From positions 1-24,923 of the forward strand of contig JAISBR010000098.1 in assembly GCA_031266095.1 (NCBI GenBank): a stretch of DNA of 24,923 nt, in the 5' to 3' direction. The translations under genes were made by a program, and so were the position numbers. The DNA comes from Treponema sp. Its GTDB lineage: Bacteria; Spirochaetota; Spirochaetia; Treponematales; Breznakiellaceae. Position 1 is the first letter of the stretch. Every line of letters begins with the position of its first letter. Positions 1-9,000 of the stretch are shown here, piece by piece. The notes under the pieces were generated by a model that worked only from the letters and a program-made list of their open reading frames with translations, did no database searches and had not been told where the DNA came from.

Positions 1-177
1 GCTACCCGAAGCACCTCCGGATTTCCTCACGTCGCAAACCAACCTGCCACCGGCTCTCTGGCCCCGTCAGACCAGAGTACCACTTACTCCCGATAATTCA
101 AATCATAGCATCTTTGTGGTGAATTTTTTCTTTAAAGCAAGTTGCTTTTAGGAGAATTGTGATGAAAGAGCAAGCGC
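1..177. other. Gene-free left edge, no recognised feature
   Basis: This stretch lies downstream of mutS. One plus-strand frame is open from base 2 to about 151 but has no start in the window and resembles nothing I recognise; another ends in TGA near 119. A short self-complementary run, AAAGCAA-G-TTGCTTT, lies around 136-150, but its one-base loop and the lack of a T-run argue against a mutS terminator. It could be the edge of an unrelated gene or a mobile-element remnant. Only flanking sequence would tell. Confidence 0.4.
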
Positions 178-2940
178 TTAAAAATGCTCATCAAACAGCG
201 AGGGCGATGTATCAGGCCCCTTTCCCCGGCGGGACTTGAGCGGGGAGGAGGCCGGAAACACCGAATCACCCTCACCGGCGGCAAACCGTTGTTTCCATTT
301 ACTCAGCAGGGCAAGGGCCGATAGCGGCGTCATCTGATTGGGGTCCATGGAACGGAGCTCCGTAAGGAACCGCGCATACCGGGGATCAGGCTTCCCGGCG
401 CCGTCGGCTTTTTCAGTCCGGCTCTCCGCGAAAGGAACGGAGGGAAGTTCCCGCAGGTTGGCGTCCCGTTCCCGGAGCTTTGCCATGATGCGTTCCGCCC
501 GTTCCAGTACCGCTTCGGAAAGACCGGCCAGGCGGGCCACGTGGATACCGTACGATTCCGCGGCGGGGCCTTCCCGTAATTTACGCAGAAAGATAATTTC
601 GCCGTTTTGATCCAGCACTTCCATGGAACGGTTTGCCATACGGGGATGGGAAAGGTGCGAAAGCTCATGGTAATGGGTGGCAAAGAGGGTCCGGCACTGT
701 ATCCGGTTGAGGAGTTCCTCGCTTACCGCCCAGGCGATGGACAGACCGTCGTTGGTGCCGGTACCCCGGCCCACCTCGTCCATGATCACCAGGCTCCGTT
801 CGGTGGCGGTGTGGAGGATGTACGCGGTTTCGTTCATCTCCACGAGGAAGGTGGATTCGCCCCTGGTCAGATTATCCGACGCGCCGACCCGGCAGTAGAC
901 ACGGTCACAGACGCCGATCCGGGCTTCCCGGGCGGGGACAAAGCTGCCCATCTGGGCCATAAGGGTGATAAGGGCCGCCGAACGGAGGTAGGTTGATTTT
1001 CCTGCCATGTTGGGACCGGTGATGAGGGCGAAGGAAATACCGTCCGCGGCACGACCCGGAGAGTCGGTTTCCGCTGATGAGCCGCTCCCGCACTGCAATA
1101 TAATGTCATTCGGAATATATTCCCCCCGGTTAATATGGGCCTCAACCACCGGGTGGCGGCCTTCGTATATCTCCAGGGCGTTTGAATCATCCACGACGGG
1201 CCTGACCCAGCCGTGGATAGAGGCGGCCTTTGCCAGGGACTGGGCGGCGTCAAGCTCGGCGGCGCGCCGGGCCGCCGCGGCGAGTGCGCGGAGCTCCTGC
1301 TTTGCCCGTTCCCGGATTTCGAGGAACAGCTTTTGTTCAAGTTCCACGATTCTATCCGAGGCGCCGTTGATATCCGACTCCAGCGCGGCAAGCCGGTCCG
1401 TCGTAAAACGCTCGCCGCCGACCATGCCCTGGCGCCGGATAAAACGGGCGGGGACCTTGGAAAGATGCGCCTTGGTAACCTCAAAGAAATACCCGATGAG
1501 CCGGTTGTAGCGGATTTTGAGGCTGGAAATACCCGTCGCCTCACGTTCCTCCGCGAGGTAGTTATCAAGGAGCTGTCTGCCGTTATCCCGGAGCCGGCGG
1601 AGCTGGTCAAGTTCCGGGCTGTAACCGTCCCGTATCAGCGCCCCTTCGGTGAGCAGGATCGAGGGCTCTTCGCAGATACCCCGTTCCAGCAATGCTTTGA
1701 GCTCCATAAGCCGGGTAAAGTCGTCCTCACCGAGGGGCGCGGAGGCTTCGGATTCAAAACGGAGCTTCAATTGTTCCCCAAGACCTTTGAGTTCCCGGCA
1801 GACGGCAAGGGCGTTTCTCAAGGCCAGCATATCCTTACCGTGCGCCTTGTCCATGGCGAGCCGGGAACAGAGCCGTTCCAAATCCGGGGTCTTTCCCAGC
1901 ATTTCCCGCAGGAGGCTGAGTTTTCCCTGATCACGGTACAGGCTTTCCAGCATGTCCAGCCGGGACTGTATCTGGGGAATATCCCGCAGGGGCTGCAGCA
2001 TCCGCCGTTTGAGGAGCCTGCGGCCCATGGCGCAGCAGGTTTCATCCATCACTTCCAGCAGGGAAAACCGGGAGTCGCCGTCACGAAGGTTCCGCACCAG
2101 TTCAAGATTCCGCTGGCTTGATTCGTCTATCCCCACATACTCGCTGTCCCGGTACACATTAACGGTCCTGACATGGGGGATGAGGCTTTTCGCGGTAGCG
2201 TCAAGATAGTCCAGCAGGGTTCCGGCCGAAAGGATCTCGGGACTGTGCTCATCCAGGCCAAAACCTTTCAGGTTTGAAAGACCAAACTGCTTTTCGAGCC
2301 GTTTTTTCGCGCCGGCCGGATCAAAAAGCCAGTCCGCCCAGCGGTTCAAAACCAGGGAATTCCGCTCAAGCGCGGCGCGGGCAATACCGGAATCCTCTTC
2401 CAAAAGGGATTCCTGGATAACCATTTCCCGTATCTGTAAACGCTCAAGCTCCTGGCGGAGCCGGTCCGCCGCACCGGCGGCGGGAAAAGCGGTGACGTGA
2501 AAGTCGCCAGCAGAGAGATCAATATAAGCGAAAGAAAGAAAGTTCGCGCCGGCTGCGGCCAGGCAGGCAAGGTAATTGGAACTTCCCTTGTCAAGGTAAT
2601 CCTCATCCACGGTGGTACCGGGGGTGATAATTTCCACCACCTGGCGCTCGATGATCTTCCGGCCCTTGTCCGGCTCGGAAAGCTGCTCACAGATGGCGAT
2701 TTTTTTCCCGGACTTTAACAGGCGCGCGATGTAAGAATGGGCCGCGTGATAAGGAACACCGCACATGGGCACTCCGTTACGGCTCGTAAGGGTAAGATTG
2801 AGCAGGGCGGATATCTCAACAGCGTCATCGGCGAACATTTCGTAAAAGTCGCCAAGCCTGAAAAAGAGCACGCTTCCCTGGTGCTCTCTTTTTATCCGTC
2901 TGTACTGATCCAGCATGGGACTTGTCTGTGGTGTTCCCAT
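178..2940 (-). CDS. mutS: DNA mismatch repair protein MutS
   Basis: Cytoplasmic mismatch-recognition ATPase that binds mispairs and small loops and recruits MutL. At 920 residues it is slightly longer than usual. The N-terminal mismatch-binding Phe-x-Glu is visible as F32-Y33-E34 in GDFYEMF. The ATPase shows Walker A GPNMAGKST at 642-650, Walker B LVIMDE at 717-722 leading into the MutS signature GRGTGTNDG, and the switch motif THYHEL near 755. The C-terminus ends PSLFDEHF. The chosen ATG puts the first conserved block (TSPMLDQY) at the expected distance. A GGAGG lies about 13 bases upstream, longer than ideal. It is last in the tamB-bamA-skp-mutS run, 38 bases after skp, so it is probably co-transcribed with outer-membrane genes. 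No mutL is nearby. Confidence 0.97.
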   Translation of the reverse strand: MGTPQTSPMLDQYRRIKREHQGSVLFFRLGDFYEMFADDAVEISALLNLTLTSRNGVPMCGVPYHAAHSYIARLLKSGKKIAICEQLSEPDKGRKIIERQVVEIITPGTTVDEDYLDKGSSNYLACLAAAGANFLSFAYIDLSAGDFHVTAFPAAGAADRLRQELERLQIREMVIQESLLEEDSGIARAALERNSLVLNRWADWLFDPAGAKKRLEKQFGLSNLKGFGLDEHSPEILSAGTLLDYLDATAKSLIPHVRTVNVYRDSEYVGIDESSQRNLELVRNLRDGDSRFSLLEVMDETCCAMGRRLLKRRMLQPLRDIPQIQSRLDMLESLYRDQGKLSLLREMLGKTPDLERLCSRLAMDKAHGKDMLALRNALAVCRELKGLGEQLKLRFESEASAPLGEDDFTRLMELKALLERGICEEPSILLTEGALIRDGYSPELDQLRRLRDNGRQLLDNYLAEEREATGISSLKIRYNRLIGYFFEVTKAHLSKVPARFIRRQGMVGGERFTTDRLAALESDINGASDRIVELEQKLFLEIRERAKQELRALAAAARRAAELDAAQSLAKAASIHGWVRPVVDDSNALEIYEGRHPVVEAHINRGEYIPNDIILQCGSGSSAETDSPGRAADGISFALITGPNMAGKSTYLRSAALITLMAQMGSFVPAREARIGVCDRVYCRVGASDNLTRGESTFLVEMNETAYILHTATERSLVIMDEVGRGTGTNDGLSIAWAVSEELLNRIQCRTLFATHYHELSHLSHPRMANRSMEVLDQNGEIIFLRKLREGPAAESYGIHVARLAGLSEAVLERAERIMAKLRERDANLRELPSVPFAESRTEKADGAGKPDPRYARFLTELRSMDPNQMTPLSALALLSKWKQRFAAGEGDSVFPASSPLKSRRGKGPDTSPSLFDEHF

Positions 2941-2978
2941 GATTTTCAGGCAGCCTCCGGTTCCTTTTTACACGCACA

Positions 2979-3506
2979 TCACCGTCTGGCTTTATCTAAC
3001 AGATTCTGTATTAATTTGTCGGTAATATCCACCGTGGGACTATACCAGAGAATCTCCTTACTCTCCTTCAGGTTGAGCACCATACTGTAGCCTTCGCTTT
3101 CGGCTATATACCGTATCTCATCATATACCTGATCCAGAAAGGCGCTTGACTGGGTAAGCTTGTTTTTCTGATCCTCAAGCTCCGCTGTTTTCAAGCGGTA
3201 GTACTCTTTCAGGAATTCAGATCTCCGGTAAATGTCATTTTCAAGACGGGCGGACTCATTCTGATCTCCCCGCAGCACCGCGTCGGCCTGCCGGGATTTC
3301 AGGTCCTGGATCTCCCTGGTCATCCGATCGATGTCACTTTGGATCCGGGCGCTCCGTTCCTCAAATTCCCGCACGGCCCGGGAATCCCTGAAAAAGGCGG
3401 TGTATACCTTGGGAAGATCCACCAACGCGAAACGGGTAAGCTGCTGGGCCTGTAGAGAAAAACAGGCGGCGCTTAACAACGAGAACAGCAAAACTGGTTT
3501 TAGCAT
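2979..3506 (-). CDS. skp: Periplasmic chaperone Skp/OmpH family protein
   Basis: A 175-residue OmpH/Skp-family protein, a periplasmic holdase expected to carry unfolded outer-membrane proteins to the BAM machine. It has a Sec signal peptide (hydrophobic stretch after MLKPV, likely cleaved near SLQA-QQ). The mature start, FALVDLPKVYTAFF, matches the strand-helix opening of the family. A charged, Glu/Arg/Lys-rich helical region around residues 40-125 should form the coiled-coil tentacles, and the C-terminus (GYSMVLNLKESKEILWYS, then DITDKLI) matches the usual end. The ATG follows AGAGG at good spacing, and the gene begins 9 bases after the bamA stop. Its place directly after bamA supports the role; the same neighbour relation is common in Gram-negative bacteria. 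Confidence 0.93.
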   Translation of the reverse strand: MLKPVLLFSLLSAACFSLQAQQLTRFALVDLPKVYTAFFRDSRAVREFEERSARIQSDIDRMTREIQDLKSRQADAVLRGDQNESARLENDIYRRSEFLKEYYRLKTAELEDQKNKLTQSSAFLDQVYDEIRYIAESEGYSMVLNLKESKEILWYSPTVDITDKLIQNLLDKARR

Positions 3507-3515
3507 AGCGTACCT

Positions 3516-6026
3516 CTAATAGGATAAGGCAAAAGAAATAACCGGATCGATACCCGAACCGGGACCGTCGCCCAGGGGTATAGCCCCTTTTTCCCAATGG
3601 ACCTGGTCATCTATCACCCTAAACCGTTTGGCGAAACTGAAACGGAAGGGAAACTGCGGCAGGGTAAAACGCACTCCGGTGCCCAAACTGAAACGCATAT
3701 TTTCGATAGTAAAAGCGTCGAGGTACTGCCCCTGGATGCTTTCAACTCCCGCGGCGTCAAAGAAAAAGTCCCAGGCCAGAATATTCGGTACCACCGGGAA
3801 ACGGATTTCCGCCCAGTTCTCCCACAGGAGCAGGCCCTTGTTGCGGTACTCGCCGCTCCAGCCCCGGCCCACGAACATGCCGTCTACCGCGAGTTTATTC
3901 GCTTCCTCAATGATCGGCAGATTCCCTTCCCTCCCGGGCTGCTTAAGAATAAGGGACAGGCCGGAATGAACGCCAAAAATGGATTTAAAGCTCCATTTTT
4001 CCGTAACCGGAAGATTGAAAAGGGTGAAAAAATATTCCGCCCTGCTGTCGCTTCTGAGGTAGTGTTCCCGCTCATAATCCAACAGGCCATAAGCCCCCAA
4101 ACGCTGGGAAACATAGAAGCCGTTCGAGGGATCATAGTAAATATCCCGCTGGTCCAGGGAGAGGCTTGTCCAGAGGGAATTTTTCGGAGTCCATTTATTG
4201 TTCTCCTCCCTGAGGGTGGGGTCAAAAGGCCGGTACAGCTGATTGTCGTAGGTGTTCAGGATAAGACCGGTCCGGACGCCGCCGCTCAGGGTGAGGTTTC
4301 CCAGGAAAGTCGCCCAGCGGTAACCGGTGGAGAAACCAAGAGACAAATACCACTGCTCATATTCCATCAGGTACTCATTGGGGGGCCGTTTGTTGTTTCT
4401 TTCGTATTCACTATAGGAACTGAAGCCGTCGGGAAACGCGTATGTCTCGTCTCCGTTAAAGTCAGACCTGGTCTTGTTCTGGGCGGCCAAGCGCTTGGAA
4501 TATTGGGCGGTAAAATCAAAGCCGCCGGAAAGGGGAAGGCCGAATATCCACGCGTGGGTATAGTTTACTGAGGCACTGGTAGAGTCCACTATCGAGGAGT
4601 TGACCTCTATCCCCAACTGGTTTCCCGTACCCAGTAAATTACGATCATTCCATCTAATCATTCCCGATATGGGGAAGCTGTTAGGATCGGCGCTGCCGGA
4701 AAAGGTCAGGCCGAATTGTATATCCGTGGTCGGCTGCTCCTCCACGTTAAATACCAGGTCCATCAGGCTGTCGGTACTTCCCGGCGGAGTGTCCGGAACG
4801 ACATTGTAGAAGTACTGCAGGTTCGCAAGGTTCCGCATGGCGTCCATAACTTTGGTCCTGGAAAACACATCCCCCGGCTCAAGGGGGATCTCCCGGAGTA
4901 TGACATTGGACTTGGTTTTTACATTGCCCCGGACGATAATATGTTCAATATGGGCCCTGCCCCGTTCCACAATAGGTATATGATAGGTAACCACACCGGC
5001 CGCGGAATCCCTGTTTTCCTGCCTGCCGATGGTATTAAAGATGTAACCGTTAGCGTAATATATCTCCGCCACCCGCTGGAGATCCGCCTCCACTCTGTTG
5101 GCGTTAACTGTCTCCCCGACTTTTGAATTTACCAGCTTTGAGAGCTGATCTGTAGAGAATATCCGGTTCCCCTCAAAGGTCACCCCGCCAAAAGTATACA
5201 TTCTCCCTTCGGATATCCTGAAGGTGAGAACCAGATTGTTGTTTCCTTTTTCGTCCTGGCTAATATCTCGGACCACGTCTATTACCGCCGCGTCGATATA
5301 GCCCCGATCATGGTAATATTTGGTAATGGCCTCCCGGTCCGAGATGAGTTTCGCCTCCTGAAAAGCGCCGTCGTATATCAGGTTTCTCGTCCTGAGCGAA
5401 AGCTGTCCTCTCAGAGTCCTCGCCGAAAAAACCGAATTACCCTCAAAGCGGAATTCGCGTATCGAGATTTTTTCACCTTCGGTAATGAAAAAGACAAGCA
5501 ATAATGTCGAATCAGGACCGGTTCTGGTTTCGGAGCGTACCTGCACATCAGGATACCCCTTTTCCAGGTATTTATTGATGATGGCCTGTTCATCCATCCG
5601 AATTTTAGACTGGTTTATGACATCCCTTGTCTTGATGGTTATCACATCAAGCAGTTCATTCCTGCGTACACCGCTGTTCCCCTCAAAATTGATCCGGCTG
5701 ACTATGGGCCGCTCGGTCACGGTGAATCTGAGAATGACCTCTTCACCGAGAGAATCCGCCCGTACCGCGCTGGGAGAAATAGTCTCAAAATATTCCAGGG
5801 CATAGAGTCTTCCCTGCAGTTCCCAGACAATATTATCGTCAAAGATACGGCCCTTGTAGGGTTCTATAATGCCTTCCAGTTCCGAGGCTTTTACATTTCT
5901 AAGCCCCACGAAGACAATATCCCTAACCGGTTTCCCCCGGTACCAATCTTCTTCCTGGGCAGACACGGCAAGCGCCGTTACCATAATCAGAAAGACCGCC
6001 ATATTGAAACGTTTATGCAAACCCAT
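3516..6026 (-). CDS. bamA: Outer membrane protein assembly factor BamA
   Basis: An 836-residue Omp85 protein, the core insertase for beta-barrel proteins in the outer membrane. It has an N-terminal signal peptide (MAVFLIMVTALAVSAQ). Five POTRA domains follow at about 34-106, 107-184, 187-274, 277-353 and 357-431; repeated FEGN or VRGN turns (NFEGNSG, RFEGNSV, TFEGNRI, VRGNVK) mark POTRA2-5. The barrel spans about 432-836 and the protein ends in aromatic Tyr, as a beta-signal should. The loop-6 motif, usually VRGF or similar, reads GRGW at 720-723, keeping the Arg-Gly core. The ribosome-binding site TAGGAG overlaps the tamB stop 8 bases upstream, implying coupled translation. In T. pallidum the counterpart is TP0326 (Tp92), from memory. 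Confidence 0.96.
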   Translation of the reverse strand: MGLHKRFNMAVFLIMVTALAVSAQEEDWYRGKPVRDIVFVGLRNVKASELEGIIEPYKGRIFDDNIVWELQGRLYALEYFETISPSAVRADSLGEEVILRFTVTERPIVSRINFEGNSGVRRNELLDVITIKTRDVINQSKIRMDEQAIINKYLEKGYPDVQVRSETRTGPDSTLLLVFFITEGEKISIREFRFEGNSVFSARTLRGQLSLRTRNLIYDGAFQEAKLISDREAITKYYHDRGYIDAAVIDVVRDISQDEKGNNNLVLTFRISEGRMYTFGGVTFEGNRIFSTDQLSKLVNSKVGETVNANRVEADLQRVAEIYYANGYIFNTIGRQENRDSAAGVVTYHIPIVERGRAHIEHIIVRGNVKTKSNVILREIPLEPGDVFSRTKVMDAMRNLANLQYFYNVVPDTPPGSTDSLMDLVFNVEEQPTTDIQFGLTFSGSADPNSFPISGMIRWNDRNLLGTGNQLGIEVNSSIVDSTSASVNYTHAWIFGLPLSGGFDFTAQYSKRLAAQNKTRSDFNGDETYAFPDGFSSYSEYERNNKRPPNEYLMEYEQWYLSLGFSTGYRWATFLGNLTLSGGVRTGLILNTYDNQLYRPFDPTLREENNKWTPKNSLWTSLSLDQRDIYYDPSNGFYVSQRLGAYGLLDYEREHYLRSDSRAEYFFTLFNLPVTEKWSFKSIFGVHSGLSLILKQPGREGNLPIIEEANKLAVDGMFVGRGWSGEYRNKGLLLWENWAEIRFPVVPNILAWDFFFDAAGVESIQGQYLDAFTIENMRFSLGTGVRFTLPQFPFRFSFAKRFRVIDDQVHWEKGAIPLGDGPGSGIDPVISFALSY

Positions 6027-6034
6027 CGAAGCTC

Positions 6035-9000
6035 CTAAAACGACTTACTCCAGGTAAGAGTTATTGAATTATCATTTACATACCAATTTTCCGGGTGCGC
6101 GGGGATAAAATCCCAGCGGACATTAAAGAAGGGAGTCTGCAGCTCCACCCCGATATCCGGCTCAAAGCGAATCCCACCCGTACTGGTGTAATTCTCATCA
6201 TACCGCAGGGAAAGCATAGACTGGATAAACAAATCCGACCCAATATACTTACCAAGAAAAATAGTGGTATTATCAAAATAGTTACCTACCCTGCCATTCC
6301 TGTCAAGCGGGTCCGGATTGATCCCGGTGGCGCTGAAAACCGCGTTTTGCAGCACCTGAGTCCGGATGCTGAACATATCCAGACGCAAAAAATTACGAAT
6401 CTGCCGTTCAAGCTGCCGTACTACCCCAAATTGGGCCAGCACGTCCGATGTGGCGCTTAACAAAGCCCGCGAAGAAGAACCGGCAGCCTCAGCTAACTGA
6501 CCTCCGGTGAAACTTTGTCCCAAAAGGGAGATAATTTCCGCCTGGGAAAGGGAAGGGGTGGATTCAAAGCGGGCGGTAAATGACAAAAGCGGGGCGTTAT
6601 CCACTATCATGGCTATGGTAACCGGCCCCTCGTCGGTACGATCCCGGATTTCCGCCCGGACGGTAAGGCGGGGGTCAAAACTGCTCTCGTTTTCCCTAAA
6701 GGTAAGGGTCCCGCCCCGGATATAAAAACTTCGCTCAAAATAAAATATCTCTCCGCTCCGGATCTTAACATCACTGATCAGGGAAAAATGCCTGGCCACG
6801 CTGTCTGAGGTAACATGCACCACAGTTCCCATAGCCGGATTAGCCCTGAGTATAGGAAAACCGGAACTGGGCCAGAGAAACTCAACCGCAGGGCCGGTGG
6901 TAACTTTGATATCCAGAGTGACCGGACCGGGCGTCAGGGCAAATATATCTATACTTTGGGCCTGGGTAATTTCATCACTGTTAAGACCCAGTTCCGTTTT
7001 ATTGGCCAGGAGATCCCCGGTGATATCAAGAACCATATCAGCCATTGAAAATGTAAGCTTTCCCGAAACATCGCCTTTGGCGAGAAAGCCGGTTATATCA
7101 AAACCAAAGGGGACAGGCGTTTCCCGGGGAACCACAACATCTATCGTGAAGATGTTCGGTATCCACCGGTCAAAGCGGAACACGCCGGTAATAGTCCCCG
7201 CGCCCCGTCCCACCGTTGCGGGAACAGGGCCAAAGTACATCTCATTCCCCTCAATCGCCACTGTAAAGGGAACGGGCCTGATATCCTGGGCGATATAATT
7301 CGGTATTTGAACACGGACACTGGCGCCCCTTGCGGAGCCGAAAAATTCCGGATCGGTCAGAGGGCCGCGGATCTCCACTTGGGCACTTACAAAGCCCCCG
7401 GCAAAGGCGATCTCAGGCACCGGAGGCAGCAGATTCCAGAGACCCACCAGATCGACGTACAGATCCGAACACCGCGCGTCAATGGTGTTATCGATCATGG
7501 TACCTGCGATGGTACCCCGGACCGGAAAGGGGCTGGAAAGCCCGGCGTAAAAGGTTCCGTCCTTATCCAGCTTCAAACGGAGCATATCCTTGGGGCCGCC
7601 TGAAACGGAAAATTCCCTGTCGTTACGCGAGAACACAATATCAAAGGGCTTGGCGGAACCGGCACTGGCATAGCGGAGAATTTCCACATGGGCGGCGCCG
7701 CTGAAAGAGCGGAAGGCCCGGTTTATCCCAAGCCATGATGTGACCGGCGCGAAGCTGGCGTTTATAACGAGAGCTCCTTCCAGATTTCCCTGCCCAACAG
7801 CGCCTCTGAATTCCGCCCTGGCCTCGGCAGTACTTTCAGCGAAGCTTAGCTGGAAAAGAGGCATGATACCCTCAATTCCGGCGATATTGAACCGCAGATT
7901 CCGAATCGAGAAGTCTTCTTTGCCTAATACCGCCCTGGCGGAAACTCTGATATCCTGTTCATGAAATTTCGCGTTCAAAGAACTGAGTGTCAACTCCGCC
8001 TGATAGGACCGCTCCGGATCCCAGGTAATCCTCAGATCGGCGTCCGCCCGGGCATTACCGGTATTATCAAACACCCGGCCAAGCCGCATCCTGGCCCCGG
8101 AAATCAGGAAGTCCATGCGGTTCTTCTCGAGGGAACCCCAAAAGAGGTAGCGCTCAAAAGAGGAATTGGGCGATTCCGATACGACGCGTTCATCAACAGT
8201 CTGTTGTTCCGGCGTCTCCGATATACTGACGGTTCCCGAAAAACCGGAAAAATTTTGCACCCAGGAAAAATCCGCCCTGCCGCTGAGAGGACTGATACTG
8301 TCCCGGTAATACATGAGGGGAAAATGGGCGCCGTCCTGATCCGCCCCGCCCATGATCCGCAAATACCCCGGACCTGCGGGACTCGCGATATCCGTCATCT
8401 CAAGATTGTCCACATCAAAAGACCAGAAATCCCGCGCATTGTACCGGATCGATGTATAAAAACTGAGGCGGGCGGGCAGGCCCCGGATGGGAACGGGGAT
8501 CTCCCGTCCCTCAATGTAACCCGAATAGGCCCCGGTATCGGTTGAGGTGACATACACCTGAAACCCGTAGGACCCCTGAACGCTTATCTGTTTACGATCA
8601 AGAACACGCCCTTCCACGTAATAGGAAAGATCTTCGTAATGGGTCATCAATGAAAAGCTGATATCCAGAGGGTTGGAGTAATCTGCGTAACCTGAAAACA
8701 GCAGCGCGGCATCCTCCCAGACGAGCCGGCTTTCGCTTAACTCAAAGCGCGTATCCGTACCGGATACGGAGAGTATCATCATCGGCTCGCCCCCCTGAGA
8801 GTCAAGGGCTATCTCCATGCGGGGGGCATTGTACAGCACCCGCTTGAAATCGGTAGTGAGGAAAACCTCCGTGGTAATTGAAATATCCTGCCAGAGGCCG
8901 GCGAGAACGGGCGGCGGCGGTTCTTTGAAGAAGGGCCGGAGCAGTTCCCCAATATCTGCAACGGACACAGAATTCAGTGAACAACTGGCTTCAAACCGCC

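Noticed and set aside
162..239. Short plus-strand frame MKEQALKNAHQTARAMYQAP after AGGAG
   Set aside because: It overlaps the natural C-terminus of mutS antisense and stops after about 25 codons; the AGGAG is probably chance.
1213..2121. 302-codon open frame on the plus strand
   Set aside because: It lies wholly antisense to mutS, has no recognisable protein features and reflects the GC-biased third positions of mutS.
3597..4571. 324-codon open frame on the plus strand
   Set aside because: Antisense shadow of the bamA barrel region; low-complexity, unrecognisable translation.
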